A stretch of DNA of 64,000 nucleotides from Heliocidaris tuberculata (GCA_025618425.1 CM046833.1:35996774-36060773); one strand, 5' to 3'; positions 22,840 through 35,814 are shown, counted from the stretch's first letter. Notes: generated from the sequence alone by a model not told the origin. Translations and numbers: made by a program.

Positions 22840-23350
22840 CTATAGACATAATTCTTCGGCGAACGAGCGAGCAGAGTTCCAGAACCGAGATTCGGTTACT
22901 GCCTCATCATCTGGAGTTGCAATCGTAGCGGCGTACTGACGGACAAGGGCAAGTCAATTGGCCGAAACGTTCTAGAGCGCCGCCAGGCCGAGAGTTCACC
23001 ACGCAGGCAAGTCGGAGGTCCTTGTGTTGGTAAATGTATACCTGTAAGGGTATGAGGGCGACGAGTGATGCCCGATTTGGAAGGTGGGGATAGGAACGTG
23101 CCACTAAGCCCCAGTGGAAGTATCCCACACAGATGCTAAGGTGCTTGGCTGGCAAGGGGTTAAGGAGCTTGAGAGTCCCTTGAGAGGAAGATGATCGTTG
23201 CACTCTGCCTCTCGTTGTGACTTCTGTAACCGTCCCCCTCGAGACACCTACTTGCCACTGTTATGGTAATCAGTTCCACTCCGAGATTCACCACTTTTCA
23301 CCACACAAAAAACTGGTAACGGGGGCGGAAACAGCCTCCAAAATAGACTC
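22840..23350. other. GC-elevated unique stretch, possible conserved non-coding DNA
   Basis: A stretch with CpG dinucleotides and no simple repeats, standing out from AT-rich surroundings just upstream of the signal-peptide exon. A 98-codon minus frame covers part of it but starts with GTG and matches no family I know. It could be promoter or 5' UTR sequence of the Robo-like gene. Confidence 0.3.
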
Positions 23351-24873
23351 CTCATAAACAGAAACCAAACCAGCGTTGAGTTCCTTCACTCTCCTCGCTC
23401 CTCTTGAAAACCCAATTTCGCGTATATCCGGTTTGTTCAAATCCTCATATCATATCAACATCAGTTTACAGTATAATTTTGTATGCACACACAGCGCAAA
23501 TATGCCTGTAACTGATACACGGCAGGACGTGGTTTGCACTGTCAAGTACTTTTTAAAAGCAATTTGGGGGAGGAAAGAGAAAAATGATGCATGGAATTGA
23601 TGCTGTCATGCCATTCCTTCAATGCTGGTTGATGGAGTGTTGCAGCTTTACCCCGCATATGATCTCCAATCGTCTTGAAAGTAATAGAGCGAAGAGTACT
23701 TGGGATCTTATGTCCTGATATGTCCCTGGTAGAACAGAAGCCAGAAAGAGAGTTCGACTCAACACTGCAGTAAGTGAGATGCTGGGCTGCCAACACTGTC
23801 AGTGCCCTAAGTCTCAAAATAACATAAAATATCCTCGAAAATCCAGGGCATTAGGAAACTTAGGTTGAACTGCAATGTTCGGTCTCTACGTACTTCCACT
23901 CCGAAGCTACAAACCATGTCCTGAAGCTGGATTTGAGAGGGTTAATGCCCTGACAGAGGAGTCCCAACGATACTTGATGAGCGGTTAGTATCCCACTTGA
24001 CACAGAGATAAATATCACCGTTGAGCTCTGTCGACTGTTGGTTTAAGCGGTCGTTACCGATTTGCCTCTCCAAATTGTCCCCTCATTAACATTCTTACAG
24101 AGTCACTCTGTATTTCTGCTCTTCTTCATATGCTTCATCCAAAATCTAAATAACTTCTTCAATCAAAATCCTGATTTAAAGCTTTGCTGGAGACAAAGTG
24201 CAGCCTAGTTGGCAATGGAAATAACTGCAGTTGATTTATATAAACTCTTCTTCATAAATATCTCTTGATGGTGCAATACAAATAGTATTCCAGGTTATCA
24301 CGTTCCTCTTTAAACACAGAACTGTGTTACAGCACGAGCGATATAGTCTCCCTTGGGGCTTGGTAAATTCGGATCAGCTGAAAGTTCACCACTAGAAGAT
24401 GGAAGACACTATCTCATCCCTTGCTAATTGATCAATCACAGGTTTTCCATGACTGTTTTGACACTGCTTTAAACTTCCTCAACAGTTACTGCCAATTTTA
24501 GTGCATAAATGACTGTCTGAATTTTTATTTTGTCCTACAACTAACTGCCTTTCTTTCACACTCTTTAGTAAATCTCTTTACACTTTGCAGGTTTCTCTCT
24601 TAAAACAAGCTTCAATGCATCCAGCCTATATTTAAGTCTTCCTCTTCTCAAACATACAGATTGAAAAGGGTTACACAATCCTCTCTTTTTGTTGCCGTCG
24701 CTGTCAAGAATGTTCCAAGATCTCTTGCAGGGTTTCAAGCGAAACTTCTCCAGACTCTCCAAAACTTTTTCTGTACGACTTCTTGTCTTCTCAATAGGTA
24801 GCTGTCACTCTAAATCAAATGCAGAACGTAATCCCTGAAAATCCAATGACACGAAATGTGAAGGCCTACTTAC

Positions 24874-25250
24874 AAGACAGTGTCACTGCTGGCTTGATCA
24901 GAGAAATGTTTTGAATGTCTCCCAAGTAGCCGGCCTCATCGGAATCTTGGCAAATGAAGGCGGCTCATTTAGTTAAATTAAAGAGAAGAGCCATTACAAA
25001 AGAAAGAGCATATATCCAGCCCTCCTCAGCCGTTTGAGTATACAATGCAATGACTGAGACTGTATGGGATCGAGAGTGCAATGGGATGAATGGATGTGAA
25101 GGGATTTTCACGATCAGCCTGAGCGAAGAGCTCTTCTCATTCGCCGAGCTGTGTGAGAGATGGGAAAGTAGGAGGCGGACTTTGCCAAGCACTGTTAGCC
25201 AGTCACAGCGCAGCGTTTTGTTGGTGTGTGTGCGCTGAGCTGCGAAGCAA
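24874..25250 (-). other. Candidate non-coding first exon / promoter-proximal region
   Basis: A consensus donor, CTGTCTT|GTAAGTAGG on minus, lies at 24868-24873. Upstream of it is a GC-richer, non-repetitive stretch with an initiator-like TCAGTCATT and, further up, CT repeats that read as GAGA elements on plus. A 116-codon open frame (24965-25315) ends in a stop before the donor, so any exon here would be 5' UTR. It lies about 2.4 kb upstream of the signal-peptide exon, which is plausible for a leader exon. The upstream boundary is a guess. Confidence 0.27.
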
Positions 25251-25261
25251 GCACAGAGCAT

Positions 25262-25293
25262 AGCAGAGAGAGAGGAGGAGAGAGAGAGACACA
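25262..25293. repeat. Short GA tract near the candidate promoter
   Basis: GAGAGAGAGGAGGAGAGAGA. GAGA-type sequence in the region proposed as promoter-proximal. Confidence 0.8.
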
Positions 25294-25319
25294 CATGCAT
25301 AGCAGTGTAGAGCATAATG

Positions 25320-27160
25320 ATGCACTGTTGGTGTGTGTTTTAGCTCTCTTTACCTGAGCGCTCAGCCAAATCGGAAGCGAACACTTTTCATTTTATCAGT
25401 CTACTTGTCGCTTCGTGGTCGATTTCAGCATACATTTTCTCACTCTTCGCCAAGGAAGGTTATCTAAAATTACCCTTGATGTATACACAGTAAAATCCTT
25501 TAATATCCCATTAGACTGCATGAATATCATTTCATCCAACGAGATTATAGCCATCGAATACTCCAGACCTTCTAACATAATGTCTCAATGACATAGGGAA
25601 TGCACAGAGATTAAAAATGACATTGTATCTTCGTTGAACGGATGCCTTGTTTTCCTTGAAACAAGATTTTTATGCCATCAACAAGGATTAAGCTTTACCA
25701 CAATGTAAGGTATCAGTGAAGTCCATACTGATAATCAGGAAAGAAAAAAGACAAATGGGCAACAAATTGATTTTGCTTTTCTTCTCATAATTCATAAACA
25801 TATCTACATGAACAGTATAAGGCAATTAACCTGTTCGATACTAAGCCCAAGATATTACTTTGGATGGAGTCTATAGGAAATGCATGTTATACCGATATCA
25901 AATCATACCTAATGGGTAACTTATGGCTGTGAATTTTAGCATCAAGAAGAATGTTTACTATATGTATGTGAGTAATATACATATTATACAGATAGGCATA
26001 TATACACCATAAGAGGGTGAATTACAGTTAACTTTGCATAAATCGAATCTGTTGGGACCACAAAATATAGTTTGAGTAATGCAAAGTTTGACTTAGAAAA
26101 TGTAAATGACACATGTTTTGAATAGTTTGTTCAAAAAATTGATTCGACCCAAGGAAAGTTTGACAGTGAGTTAAAAATGCAGAGCTAACAGTACATCTTG
26201 TGAGTGCAGTAAGCACTCAATCTACTGAGAGTCAGAAAGGTATCAAAACTTCATTAAAGGATAGGAGTTAACACCTGGTACTCAAAGACAATATGTCCGT
26301 TAGAATAGAATAATAAAACATATAAAATGTAGACAACAATACTTCCTATATATTTAACAATTCAACTTTAATCTTTAAATTGTTGATTGTGAGTCAGTAT
26401 ATTATGCTTTTAGTCGATGACTTCATAATTTTCCTATGTCTTTGGATTATCTTACACTGCTTTTGAAAGGAAATTTCCTCCTCTTATAAAGTTGTTGGCC
26501 TATATGTACTATACATTTGCCCTGGTGCACAGAAAATCATATATATTTTTTCAAACATGGTATCAATAACAGAACCCATTTAGTTTCTACTTATTTCACA
26601 AAAAGATGCAAGTTATGGCAGACTTAAATTACATATCTGTATCTCTACAAACTTCTCAGTCAGGAAATAAAAAGTGACGATGCAGGACAAAAATGTAAAT
26701 GGACGGAATAGGCAATCAAAATAGAAAACAAACAATTCCAAGAGGAATTCAGGACTAAGGTTTCGAGTAAGGTCTCCAGACCACATATGAACACTTCGTA
26801 ATGAAACGTTGTCTAGTTGTGAATGGGAACACACCCAGGTTACAAATCTATTTAGGATTCTTCCAACACTATACCATTAGTTAGTTTGCGCTGCCCCAGG
26901 CTGACTCCTATTGTTAGGGAATTAGGGGGTGCAACCGTCAGAGGCATGCGGGATGTGTTCAGGCAAAGGGAAGCCGAAAGGCTCGCCAGGCGAACGAGAA
27001 CGATAAGAAAGGATCGGTTTGGCGCTGGCTAAGAACGGAGATTTGTATATTCTTTCCACCTCAGATACACTGCTGAAAAGAAAGAAAAATATAGGTTTGC
27101 CGCCTGTTTCTTTTGGAGGGGGAAAAACGGGAGCAGTTGTACTTTGAGGGGAAAACAAAC
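25320..27160. other. Upstream DNA, one hairpin element, otherwise nothing recognised
   Basis: AT-rich apart from a GC-richer patch at about 26930-27060 before the purine tract. Confidence 0.45.
26224..26290. mobile_element. Hairpin element (GAGCCAGAAGGG family), degenerate
   Basis: The left arm is CTGAGAGTCAGAAAGGTATC and the right arm GAGTTAACACCTGGTACTCA, followed by GACAATAT, the outer sequence seen at the edge of other copies. Confidence 0.5.
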
Positions 27161-27167
27161 AAATGAA

Positions 27168-27560
27168 GGCCAACAGGACAGCAAATGAAAGAAGAAACAG
27201 AGAGAAAGAGAGAAGTGGAGAGAGAGAGAGAGGGAGAAAGAATGAGAGGGGGAGAGATAAGGCATATGAAATGTACAAGCATAGCACTGTGAGAGGGAAA
27301 GAGAAGAGGGAGAGAAAGATAGAGAAAGAGAGAGAGAGAGAGGGACAAAAGTGGGACAAAACAAGGAAAGACTCCAAGATTAGAGATCAGAGGGAGAAAG
27401 AGAGAGAAAGAGAGAGAGAGAAAGAGAGAAAGAGAAAGAGAGAGAGAAAGAGAGAGAGAAAGAGAGAAAGATACATTTGGGAAGATTGATAGAGCAAGGA
27501 GACAGGGAGATACAATGAGAAAGAGAAAGAGAGAGAGAGAGAGAGAGGGGGGGGGGGGAG
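27168..27560. repeat. Purine (GA)-rich tract
   Basis: (GAAAGA)n and (GA)n blocks ending in G10. The open frames of 95-151 codons across it on minus are composition artefacts. Confidence 0.92.
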
Positions 27561-27569
27561 AGCATGGAT

Positions 27570-29570
27570 AGTTATCAACTGATCATATTGCCTCCATAAA
27601 AACAGACTTGAAAACTTCTGAGCAAGCCCCATGCTCATAATAAATAAAACAAGTCAAGGAGAAATTGGAAAGAAGACATAGGAAGACAGATACAGAGAAA
27701 GTATACAGGTACTGAAATATACTTTTCACTAATTAGCCCTTCCCAACATTGTTGAAATGAGAAAAAAATGAAAGTGTAATTCGCAAACCACCACGGATAA
27801 ACCATCATCATTTTCAATAGATAGTACAAAATGTACAGATCTTGCAAATGTTCAATACATTTCTCCTCCAAAATGCCAAGAATGTTGACTTTCCCCCTAA
27901 ATACTTCCAAGGAATCCCTTTACATTAGAGATAACAGCAACCAAATACCACAAGGATTCTGACATTTAAGAAATATTTTTGTTATAATGATTATTTTCAA
28001 TGCAGACGTAATAATCACTACTAGATGCGCATAAATGTCATTCCACTAGAAACATAACAGAATTGCGCTACTATTGACTCGACAGTGAGTTATTGATGGA
28101 AACTGTTTGCATTCTAAATCGTTTGAGATGCAATACATGCAATAAAAATAACCATTAAACTCATCCTCAAAGACTTTGTAAAAACCTAATCCTATAACCG
28201 ACACAAAACGCTTTGCAATTGTATCACAATTGCGCAATTCCATGGGGACACATTAAGCATAAAGGGGGGTTGGTATGAATGAAGGACATTGTGGCTAATC
28301 CCGACTGTCAGTCTAATAGAATCTTTGATGAATGGGTAAAAAACCCTTGGATGGAAATTGATCCTGTGGTAACGGTTGAATGGGAATTGTCCATCATATT
28401 GTTTGAAAATGACTGCCCTGTCCAAGAAATTGCAATGCATCATTTAGTGGATATGCAACCATTTTAATGTTAACCCATTGACTAATGGATGTACCTATTA
28501 AAATAAGGTTAGAAATAGTATCTATTGTAGGGCCAAGTATAATAACTGTTTCATAAAATCACCCTATGCTTCATGAGTTGAATAATCACTATCTTATGGA
28601 TTTTCATAAAACGCTATTACACTTTGTGAAAATAAACCATAAGCTGTCAGTTGTTTTAACGGCAAAAACGACTGCTTATAAGCCATGAGAAGTATTTTAA
28701 ATATGTTCTGTGAGGACTTCAATTCAATTGCATCTTGAAATTCTGAAAGAAGCTGTATTTTTCCCCCGAGAGATCCAAACTTTACTTTGGATGTGGACTA
28801 GGAATAAAAGTCCATTCCCTTCTAAATATTCTGAAGGTTTTCTTGTTTTGTTTTGTTTTTTTCATTCAGTATTTAATTCTTCCTGCTTGCATAAGTGGGG
28901 TAAATTTCAACGTAGTAAAAAAAACAACAACAACAAAATGTATGCATCAATGAAGGCACCTTCAATGCACCCAATTTTTGACCTACATGTTGTTAGATTT
29001 AAGCTCTGATCTATTACCCAGTCGGACTTGACTTGTAATACACACCTGTCTTGTTCATCAGGGCATAGGGATGTCAATTCTTGTACATTCTGTTTCATAT
29101 CAACAGAAATTTACACCTGTTTTCCCCTCATTTTCTACTACATTGGTAGCATACATGCAGGTAGAATAGCCAATAATCCACAAGCAGTTGTTTGCTTGCT
29201 TCATAGATTTTAACGCAGTGTAAACATTAATACATAGAAAAAGTTTGTTTCTTCTTTTTCTACTTCTTTATGTGTATCGTAATTGTATGTGCAAAGTTTC
29301 CCAATTAATCAATCAGTTTGATAGGCACCAATTTGGAGTAATAGAATCCAAAGCATTTAAGAATCACACAGCTGAATTGTTACAGAAGTAATACCTCTGA
29401 TACAAAAGCAAGAATATTGCACTCACTATGTATGATGTGGTTCAGAACTTCAGAGATGTTTCTATAGTTATATGGAAAGATAAGAGGAAGCAGTATGGCT
29501 ATTCACTTAGTTTAAAAGCTGGAAATGAAGACGAATTGTGGTGCATTCATCCCCCCCCCCCCCTCTGAAA
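27570..29570. other. Upstream DNA, nothing coding recognised
   Basis: Contains the possible TTAA-element fragment at 28470 and a short (AAC)n run. Confidence 0.45.
28470..28530. mobile_element. Possible decayed relative of the 80-bp TTAA element
   Basis: The left end TTAACCCATTGACTAATGG matches the end of the 80-bp family and CCTATTAA appears at a similar place. No clear right end was found, so this may be a truncated copy. Confidence 0.35.
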
Positions 29571-29577
29571 CAAATAT

Positions 29578-29645
29578 ATTGTCTGTTTGGAGACAGAAGG
29601 GTGTTAACTCATATAATTTGACAGCGTTACTGCCCTTCTGTCTGT
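29578..29645. mobile_element. Hairpin element (GAGCCAGAAGGG family), well preserved
   Basis: ATTGTCTGTTTGGAGACAGAAGGGTGTTAACTCATATAATTTGACAGCGTTACTGCCCTTCTGTCTG-type layout: two arms around an AT-rich loop. The right arm runs into a TCTG/TC microsatellite, which may have grown from the element's own TGTCTG end. Confidence 0.8.
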
Positions 29646-29663
29646 CTGTCTGTCTCTCTCTCT
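29637..29663. repeat. (TCTG)n/(CT)n microsatellite
   Basis: Four TCTG units followed by CT repeats, abutting a hairpin element. Confidence 0.85.
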
Positions 29664-29699
29664 AAAGATGGTACATATGTTAATCCATCTTGGAATATA

Positions 29700-32260
29700 T
29701 GCCTCACGTTTATGATATATCGTAAGGAAATATTCCAAAGACATTCTGTAGTTATCATTTTTCTTCTTTCCTTCAAATGTTCATGACCTTACACAGACCT
29801 GGAAGCGTATTAAAGCTCATAGACAGTCTCGGTAGCAAAAATCATACTGGCAAGAAACTTATCTAACATAGTCACATACTATTCTCCTTTTATCATAAGA
29901 CACATGTACGAGATTATTTAACATTCCATTCACGATTTCGAACAAATTTTAGTGTAAATATCTGTAAGAAACGCTTGGTAACGGCTTTTCACTGCCTCAC
30001 GCTGAGACCATATCCACCCGAAGGTTCCCCACACAATAAACCCAGCGCTTCGCACTATGTGTAGCGTATTCTATAACACACAGCAATCCTCATGTGAGTA
30101 ATGCGTGTGGCCGTTGTTCGAATTTACATCCCCTCTTATTTGGGCCAGGGATTTTTATTCTTTTCACCTCTAATTCGATAAATATTTCACTTGAGGAGGA
30201 AAAAATTTCACAGCATCTTAGTTATGTTAGTACCCTGCTATTTATTAAGTAAAATCAAAGAAATCTCACGAAAAGTTTTTGAGGGCTTCCCAAAACTATC
30301 TAATACCTTTAAATTCTCTTCTTGTATTCCTCATCTGGAGGTATTTTCAAACATGAATGATAAACAAGCGGAGGAAGACTTAAGACATCTCACATTAATG
30401 ATCTTCGTTATCTCCTTCTCCGGCTGAGGAGTGTTTTTCATTCACTGTTTAAGCGCTCGCTTTACCGCTCCAGGATATTGCTCCTGTCTTTACGGGAGAA
30501 TGACATTCAGCTACGGTTGAGTGATAGAACAACAGATCGTAAATCCCGAAGCAGAATGCGATGGGTTAAAAAAAAGAGTGTTTTGCGATCCTGTAGGCTT
30601 TAATAAGATAAGAACATTACGGAAACCAAAAGGTTGGGGAGAGAGAGGGGGAGGATATACATATTTTTTTCAAAGCTATTTTGGAGCGGTTTTAGAAATA
30701 ATACTCTTTGAGCATCTAGCATAGGCAACAGACTTGCCCTTGATAATGCAAAGCTCTGCATGATTTCTTCTTATAATCTAAGCTATCTGTGCTACTAGAT
30801 TAGATAATGTAAATAACACATTGCTATATGACCATAGAGTAATTTCAGATATCCTTTTCTTGGTAGTTGGAAAAGGGCTTGTGATAATGCAAAGCTTTGG
30901 ATAAATTCCACCTTTAACATAGCAAATTTGTTGTACTAAATTAAATACTTTACACACCTTATTCACTATTTTCATTTACGACAAAGATGATCGGAATTTC
31001 CCGAAATAAAAATCGACATCTAGGCATCATCTGTACAATCATCCTCTAACACCGGTTAACAACGCCTAATTAAGATGCGGCAAACACGCAATCTAGACTT
31101 TCGGTTTGAAGAAGAAAAAAAAAAGGAAGAGATAGAACACCCACGTCCCGGAGCTACGGTATGTAAATCGTAGTCTGACAAACAGCATTTCATTCAGGTA
31201 CCATAGATTTATTAATCATCCCCCAATCCTGATCGCCCCGGGCTTTTGATTTCATTGCACCCGAGCTCGTAAAGAGGGAGAAAGGGGGAGTGCTTCCCAA
31301 AATGCCGTCGTTTGATCAGGGCACCTCGGGCGGATCGACCAAGTTTTCTGTCTTGAGCTCTAGACGTCACTCTTACTCAGGATCTCTTTACCTTTCCTCG
31401 TTTACGCCGAATAATGTTCTTGAGCTGTTTAATGCTTTCTAACCGTTAACCATTTCCCCCTGAATCCTGTTGTAAGAACGCATGTAAATGAGTGTTAAAC
31501 ATTTCAAGGGAAAGCTCGATGATACTGCCTCAGAACTGACAATCAAACTCGATCAGGCCAGTTTCATGTTCAACATGACTGTTATCATGATATCTGTTGT
31601 TCTACTTTTATAGATTTCGGGTTTTGAAGCTGGGAACTCTTTGCAGCTGTAATCTAAGATTTAACACATGAATAAAATACTTTGTCCATAATTATGTGGG
31701 GGGACATTTGAGACATACATGTAGATGAAATACAATGAAATGCAACTGCATGTTTTTCCTCTCTTTCAACAAATGTACATTTATCCCTACAAATAGCCCC
31801 AAATGCTGTTCCCTTAATTCATATCTTTGCACTTGGTAGTGAAAGAGTCTAATTTAGGCCCTTAGCAATACTGCCCCCCCCCCAACCTTGGGGCTCTGTC
31901 CCCTCCTCCACTCCAACAAATCCGAAAGTGATATTTTTCATTGATTTTTTGGTTAAACTAATCGATACCAAAGTTCTAGCTCAATATCTTAAATGCTTCC
32001 CACTTTTTCACTCCAACAATCGGACTATGTAGGACACATTGTAAAACAGTACCACTGGCCACGAGTTTGCTTAAGGGTGGAAAGCAGATTTTTCCATTTG
32101 AAATAGAAAGTAAGAAATGAAAGCTACTCATTTATCCTCAAGACATTGAATAATCAATCCCATTTTTATCCCGAAACCACCTACCAACGAAAATCGCAGC
32201 TTTCAAGGGGTGGAAAAATCAATCCAAGGGGCAAAAAGGGCATACCTGTGCTAACTACTC
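29700..32260. other. Upstream DNA with a GC-elevated segment at about 31000-31440
   Basis: The GC-elevated segment contains CpGs and no repeats, and could be conserved non-coding DNA. No exon is recognised. Confidence 0.4.
30738..30958. repeat. Diverged direct duplication
   Basis: CTTGATAATGCAAAGCTCTG at about 30738 and CTTGTGATAATGCAAAGCTTTG at about 30879 begin two stretches of some 80 bp that stay alignable down to GTACTAxATTAxATA and ACACAC. Similarity is modest. Confidence 0.45.
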
Positions 32261-32271
32261 AACATTCATCG

Positions 32272-32336
32272 TATGCTAATTCATGCTAATTTATGCAAAC
32301 ATTTGTCTGAGTTGTCATTGGTGGGTAGTGAGTCAC
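32272..32336. promoter_or_regulatory. Candidate cis-regulatory cluster: three POU/octamer-like sites, CCAAT box, AP-1
   Basis: TATGCTAAT (32272), CATGCTAAT (32282) and TATGCAAAC (32292) are spaced exactly 10 bp apart, one helical turn. They are followed by an inverted CCAAT (ATTGG, 32317-32321) and TGAGTCAC, an AP-1 consensus (32329-32336). The DNA after it is GC-rich. Function is inferred only from motif grouping. Confidence 0.4.
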
Positions 32337-32399
32337 GGCCAGCGCGTGTGCAACGTGGGTGAGGCAAGATCGACGCAACTCATCATGGTGTCCTTCAAA

Positions 32400-34330
32400 T
32401 TTCTGCTGTCTTTTGGTTCGTTTTGGTGATTTTTTTTGTGGCGGACAGTATTGCGTGTCACTCCATGTAGTCAGGGATCATATGTACTATGGGTTTCATG
32501 AGTAAGGGATTATTAACACTGACTGGTTCCCTCCCTCTTTTGTGATTCTTTGTTGGGGTGATCCCCCAAGATGGTTTCATTATGCCATCGTCATCTGCTA
32601 TCCAGGAAGAAACATAAATCTTTTAAGGTTGATTAAACGCTTCCTCGGTCTCCTGAGCGCTTCGGCCCCTGAGCTCCCAGTACATAGTCCATTAATACGA
32701 CCATGGGGCAAGTGGGTTATCTGAGGGTATGACAATCGTTGTTTTTAATCGCTGGAAGGTGGTAACCACCTGAGTTTTAACCTTCTTAGTAGGAACTACA
32801 AGAGTCATTGGCTGGCTCTTTGTAAAACAGGAAAGGCTGCATATTCCCTGCCATAAAACTCTAAAATGTAGGTAGCCCTCAGCATTTTACGGAGAAAATT
32901 GCCTCTTAATGTTCAATGCTTATTGGTCATTCATCCATATCATTATTTTGGAATCACTAGATATATGTAATACAAGAACTCTTGTAAATATCAAAGGATT
33001 TTCTACGGAAAAACCCATGATCGAAATCTGAGATAAGAAAGGACAATATTGTTAATCTATCCATGTATTCATAAATTTGTTGCGCCATATGCCAAAAACG
33101 GATTGATGCCAAACTTAATCTTATCATCAAATTTAATTACGCATTCAATTCTTAGACTACCAAAGGGTTAATGGTCTTTCACTTTGAAGTTTACCAGATC
33201 CTCCAAAGACCACTCTTCTAGTCAGCATCAGTCTGGTCCTCTCATCCTTCATCACCCCTTGGAGTGATTTTCTTGGCGTTTTGTACCGACAGGCCAAATA
33301 AATCTTCCCCACATTTTCTATCAAATATATATCTGCTCCAACCAGTTACCTGGCAGCTTAGTCCCACATGCTGACAAGTTTGTCTAGTGCTTGTGACAAG
33401 TTTGAGTCTGCAGAAGATGTTCCTGCATCGTTGAAAACGCTTCAACGGCAGCTGTTTCTGCCAAGATGATTCAGAGGGCATTGTTTCTACGTGGGATGCG
33501 TATACAAACACATGCTTTCTACCAGGATCTGTTTTTTTTTTCGTTGGGGGGTCTGAATTCCCATGCAATGAAAGAGGGGGTTATGATAGGATGCGGGTGC
33601 TAATTCACTCTCATTCACAAATTATCAGCTGCTTATTGCTTTCTCAGAAGGAACCCTCCATCTCGACCGCACAGCATCATCTTCCAATGACGAGGAACCC
33701 AGAGATGCAGGATGGAGAAGAGTTTAGTCCATTATTCTTCATTCTTAATTATTATCCCATTGCAAAGTCAATGTTTTGTGGATCTTATAGGGGAAGCAAA
33801 AAGAGCAGCTGTCTTTCTGAGGATGTCTCAGAACCATTCTTATGCTCGTGTGTGAATGAAAATACTTGTATTTTCAAAACCAGTCCAAACAAAGAATATA
33901 AATTGGTTTTACTTCTATAAGAGGTTAATGAAAAATGTTAGATTTTTCATTTGGAACATGTTTAGGAAACCAATACAGCCATATTCAGACAAAATAATTT
34001 AGACGCACTTTACATGAAAGATTGGTATCACTTTCAAAACATATTCTATATTTGGTCCATATATCCTTTTTTTCTACTTTAAAGATGTTTTAATGATTTG
34101 GAGAAAAAATATCATTTTTTTTTAGATTGAGAAGGCTTTACAGTCAAGCTACAAAAAGATCCTGATTACATAAATGATAAAAGAGGGGCAAATTGTCAGC
34201 TTCAGCAAAAAATGGTACAGCAATGAGATGACTGAAAGTCCCTTTAACAAGAATAATAGGTGATTGAAAGTCATCTTCAATCAGCCTGAATCTTTCAGAT
34301 TTTCTGTCAGTAGAAGAGCTGCCCATCAGA
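32400..34330. other. Upstream DNA, nothing recognised
   Basis: Open frames of 108-109 codons on both strands (33242-33568 minus, 33591-33920 plus) have no recognisable motif. A solo TTAA-type end (CCAAAGGGTTAA) lies at 33160-33171. Confidence 0.4.
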
Positions 34331-34334
34331 GATC

Positions 34335-34420
34335 CTAAGAAAGAAAGACAGAGAGGGAGAGAGAGAGAGAGAGTGGAGGGAAGACAGGAGAAAAACACAG
34401 AGACAGACAGATAGAGAGAG
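34335..34420. repeat. (GA)n / GACA tract
   Basis: GA repeats with ACAGACAGATAG units. Confidence 0.88.
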
Positions 34421-34719
34421 CGACATATGTTATTATTATCTAACAAAGATGAGCAAGTTCAAATGCTCATCTTTCTCTATTTCCCCTTTTTATTCATTGA
34501 TATTCACAAGGGTTTTTTATTTAAAACCCTAAGTTTTCGATACAGATTGACTCTATCAAATTTCCGAAGCTTTAAAGAGCTTGCTCTCAATAGCAGATCT
34601 GAAGAGAATGAGAAAGATACTGAGAGAGAGAAAAGGAGAGTGAGAGCTAACATGTTAACATCTAACACAGATGCACAGAGCTGAGAAATACTTACAATGA
34701 CCACACTCATCTACCCACT

Positions 34720-34762
34720 CCAAGTCTCTCTTTTTCTCTCTCTCTCTCTTTCTCTCTCTCTA
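34720..34762. repeat. (CT)n microsatellite
   Basis: CTCTCTTTTTCTCTCTCTCT-type run. Confidence 0.9.
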
Positions 34763-34856
34763 CATTTCTCATTTCCATCTATTCTGATGACCTCACATGT
34801 TTAGCAACGGTCAGCTGGCTACGATACGAGGAAATCCCTCCAGCCGTCCGACCGTC

Positions 34857-34864
34857 TATAAATA
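34857..34864 (+). promoter_or_regulatory. TATA-box-like TATAAATA in a GC-elevated stretch
   Basis: TATAAATAG lies in an otherwise GC-richer, CpG-containing region (34800-35000). A 9-bp inverted repeat AACATCGAC/GTCGATGTT lies about 60-90 bp downstream (34926-34952). No reading frame follows that I can identify, so this is only a candidate. Confidence 0.25.
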
Positions 34865-35814
34865 GGTAACGGCGTAAGGTATGCGTCACGGTGCCCGGTG
34901 AGACCTTGTAGCACTTCCAGTCGAGAACATCGACGGGAAATGTGTCGATGTTGGAACGACCGGGAAAGTACAGCGCATGAGAGAGGGGATTTAAACGGTG
35001 ACACGCTTGTTTCTAACACCTCATCGTTTGCTGTAATTTCAAAATAATTACTCATACCTTAGTCCGTTGCATTCCAAGACGCTTGGCCAAGAAATTGATC
35101 ATGTTTCATCACTTATGCCTCATCAGATTGGATCACTCTTGACTGGTAAAAAAGTGCATATCATCATTTTTTACTCCACTGCTGCCTAGCTGTTAAAAGA
35201 TTTCCCTTTAAAGGAGAGCAACTTATTTCCAAGGTTATGGTAAATTTATGACTTGTATGTTTCAGAGTTGAAGTAAATACATATAATAATGATTTCTCAT
35301 CGCTTGAACATTTTATACTTAATTGTATAATGTAGTTCTGAGGTTGTTAAGAGATTAATAACTTTCTTTAAAAAACACTTAAATACATATAGAATGTCTT
35401 ATTTTATAAAATGGGAGAGTAATGAATAATACAAAAGTTACATCATCAATTGCAATATAATACAATACCTCAATCATACACCCCAATAAACTTTTGATTT
35501 GATAATACTTCTGAATTTGAATTTTTCGATTTGCTGAAAGGATTTTCAGCTAACACTTGACAAATCTGATTCTTCTTCTCAGATATTGTATCTCTGATTG
35601 TATGAGTCACATTTCAGCAGTGGTTTACATACCACTGCACATGTAATGGTCATCATAAAATCATCTGACCTTGAATGAGGGAATCCTACACTTTCTCCAC
35701 CCTATTTTTTTTCTTCTTAAATTCTTATTTTCCCCTCTACTACGTACTCTGCATCCACATGAATCTTTATCTCCCTGAATACCCATCTCTCGCTCATTGT
35801 AAATCTTTCACCCT

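Noticed and set aside
22907..23203. 98-codon minus frame in GC-rich DNA
   Set aside because: Begins with GTG and has no family resemblance. Raised GC content lowers stop frequency.
24965..25315. 116-codon minus frame
   Set aside because: Contains a CT-repeat stretch, has no recognisable motif and stops before the nearest good donor. More likely 5' UTR or promoter sequence.
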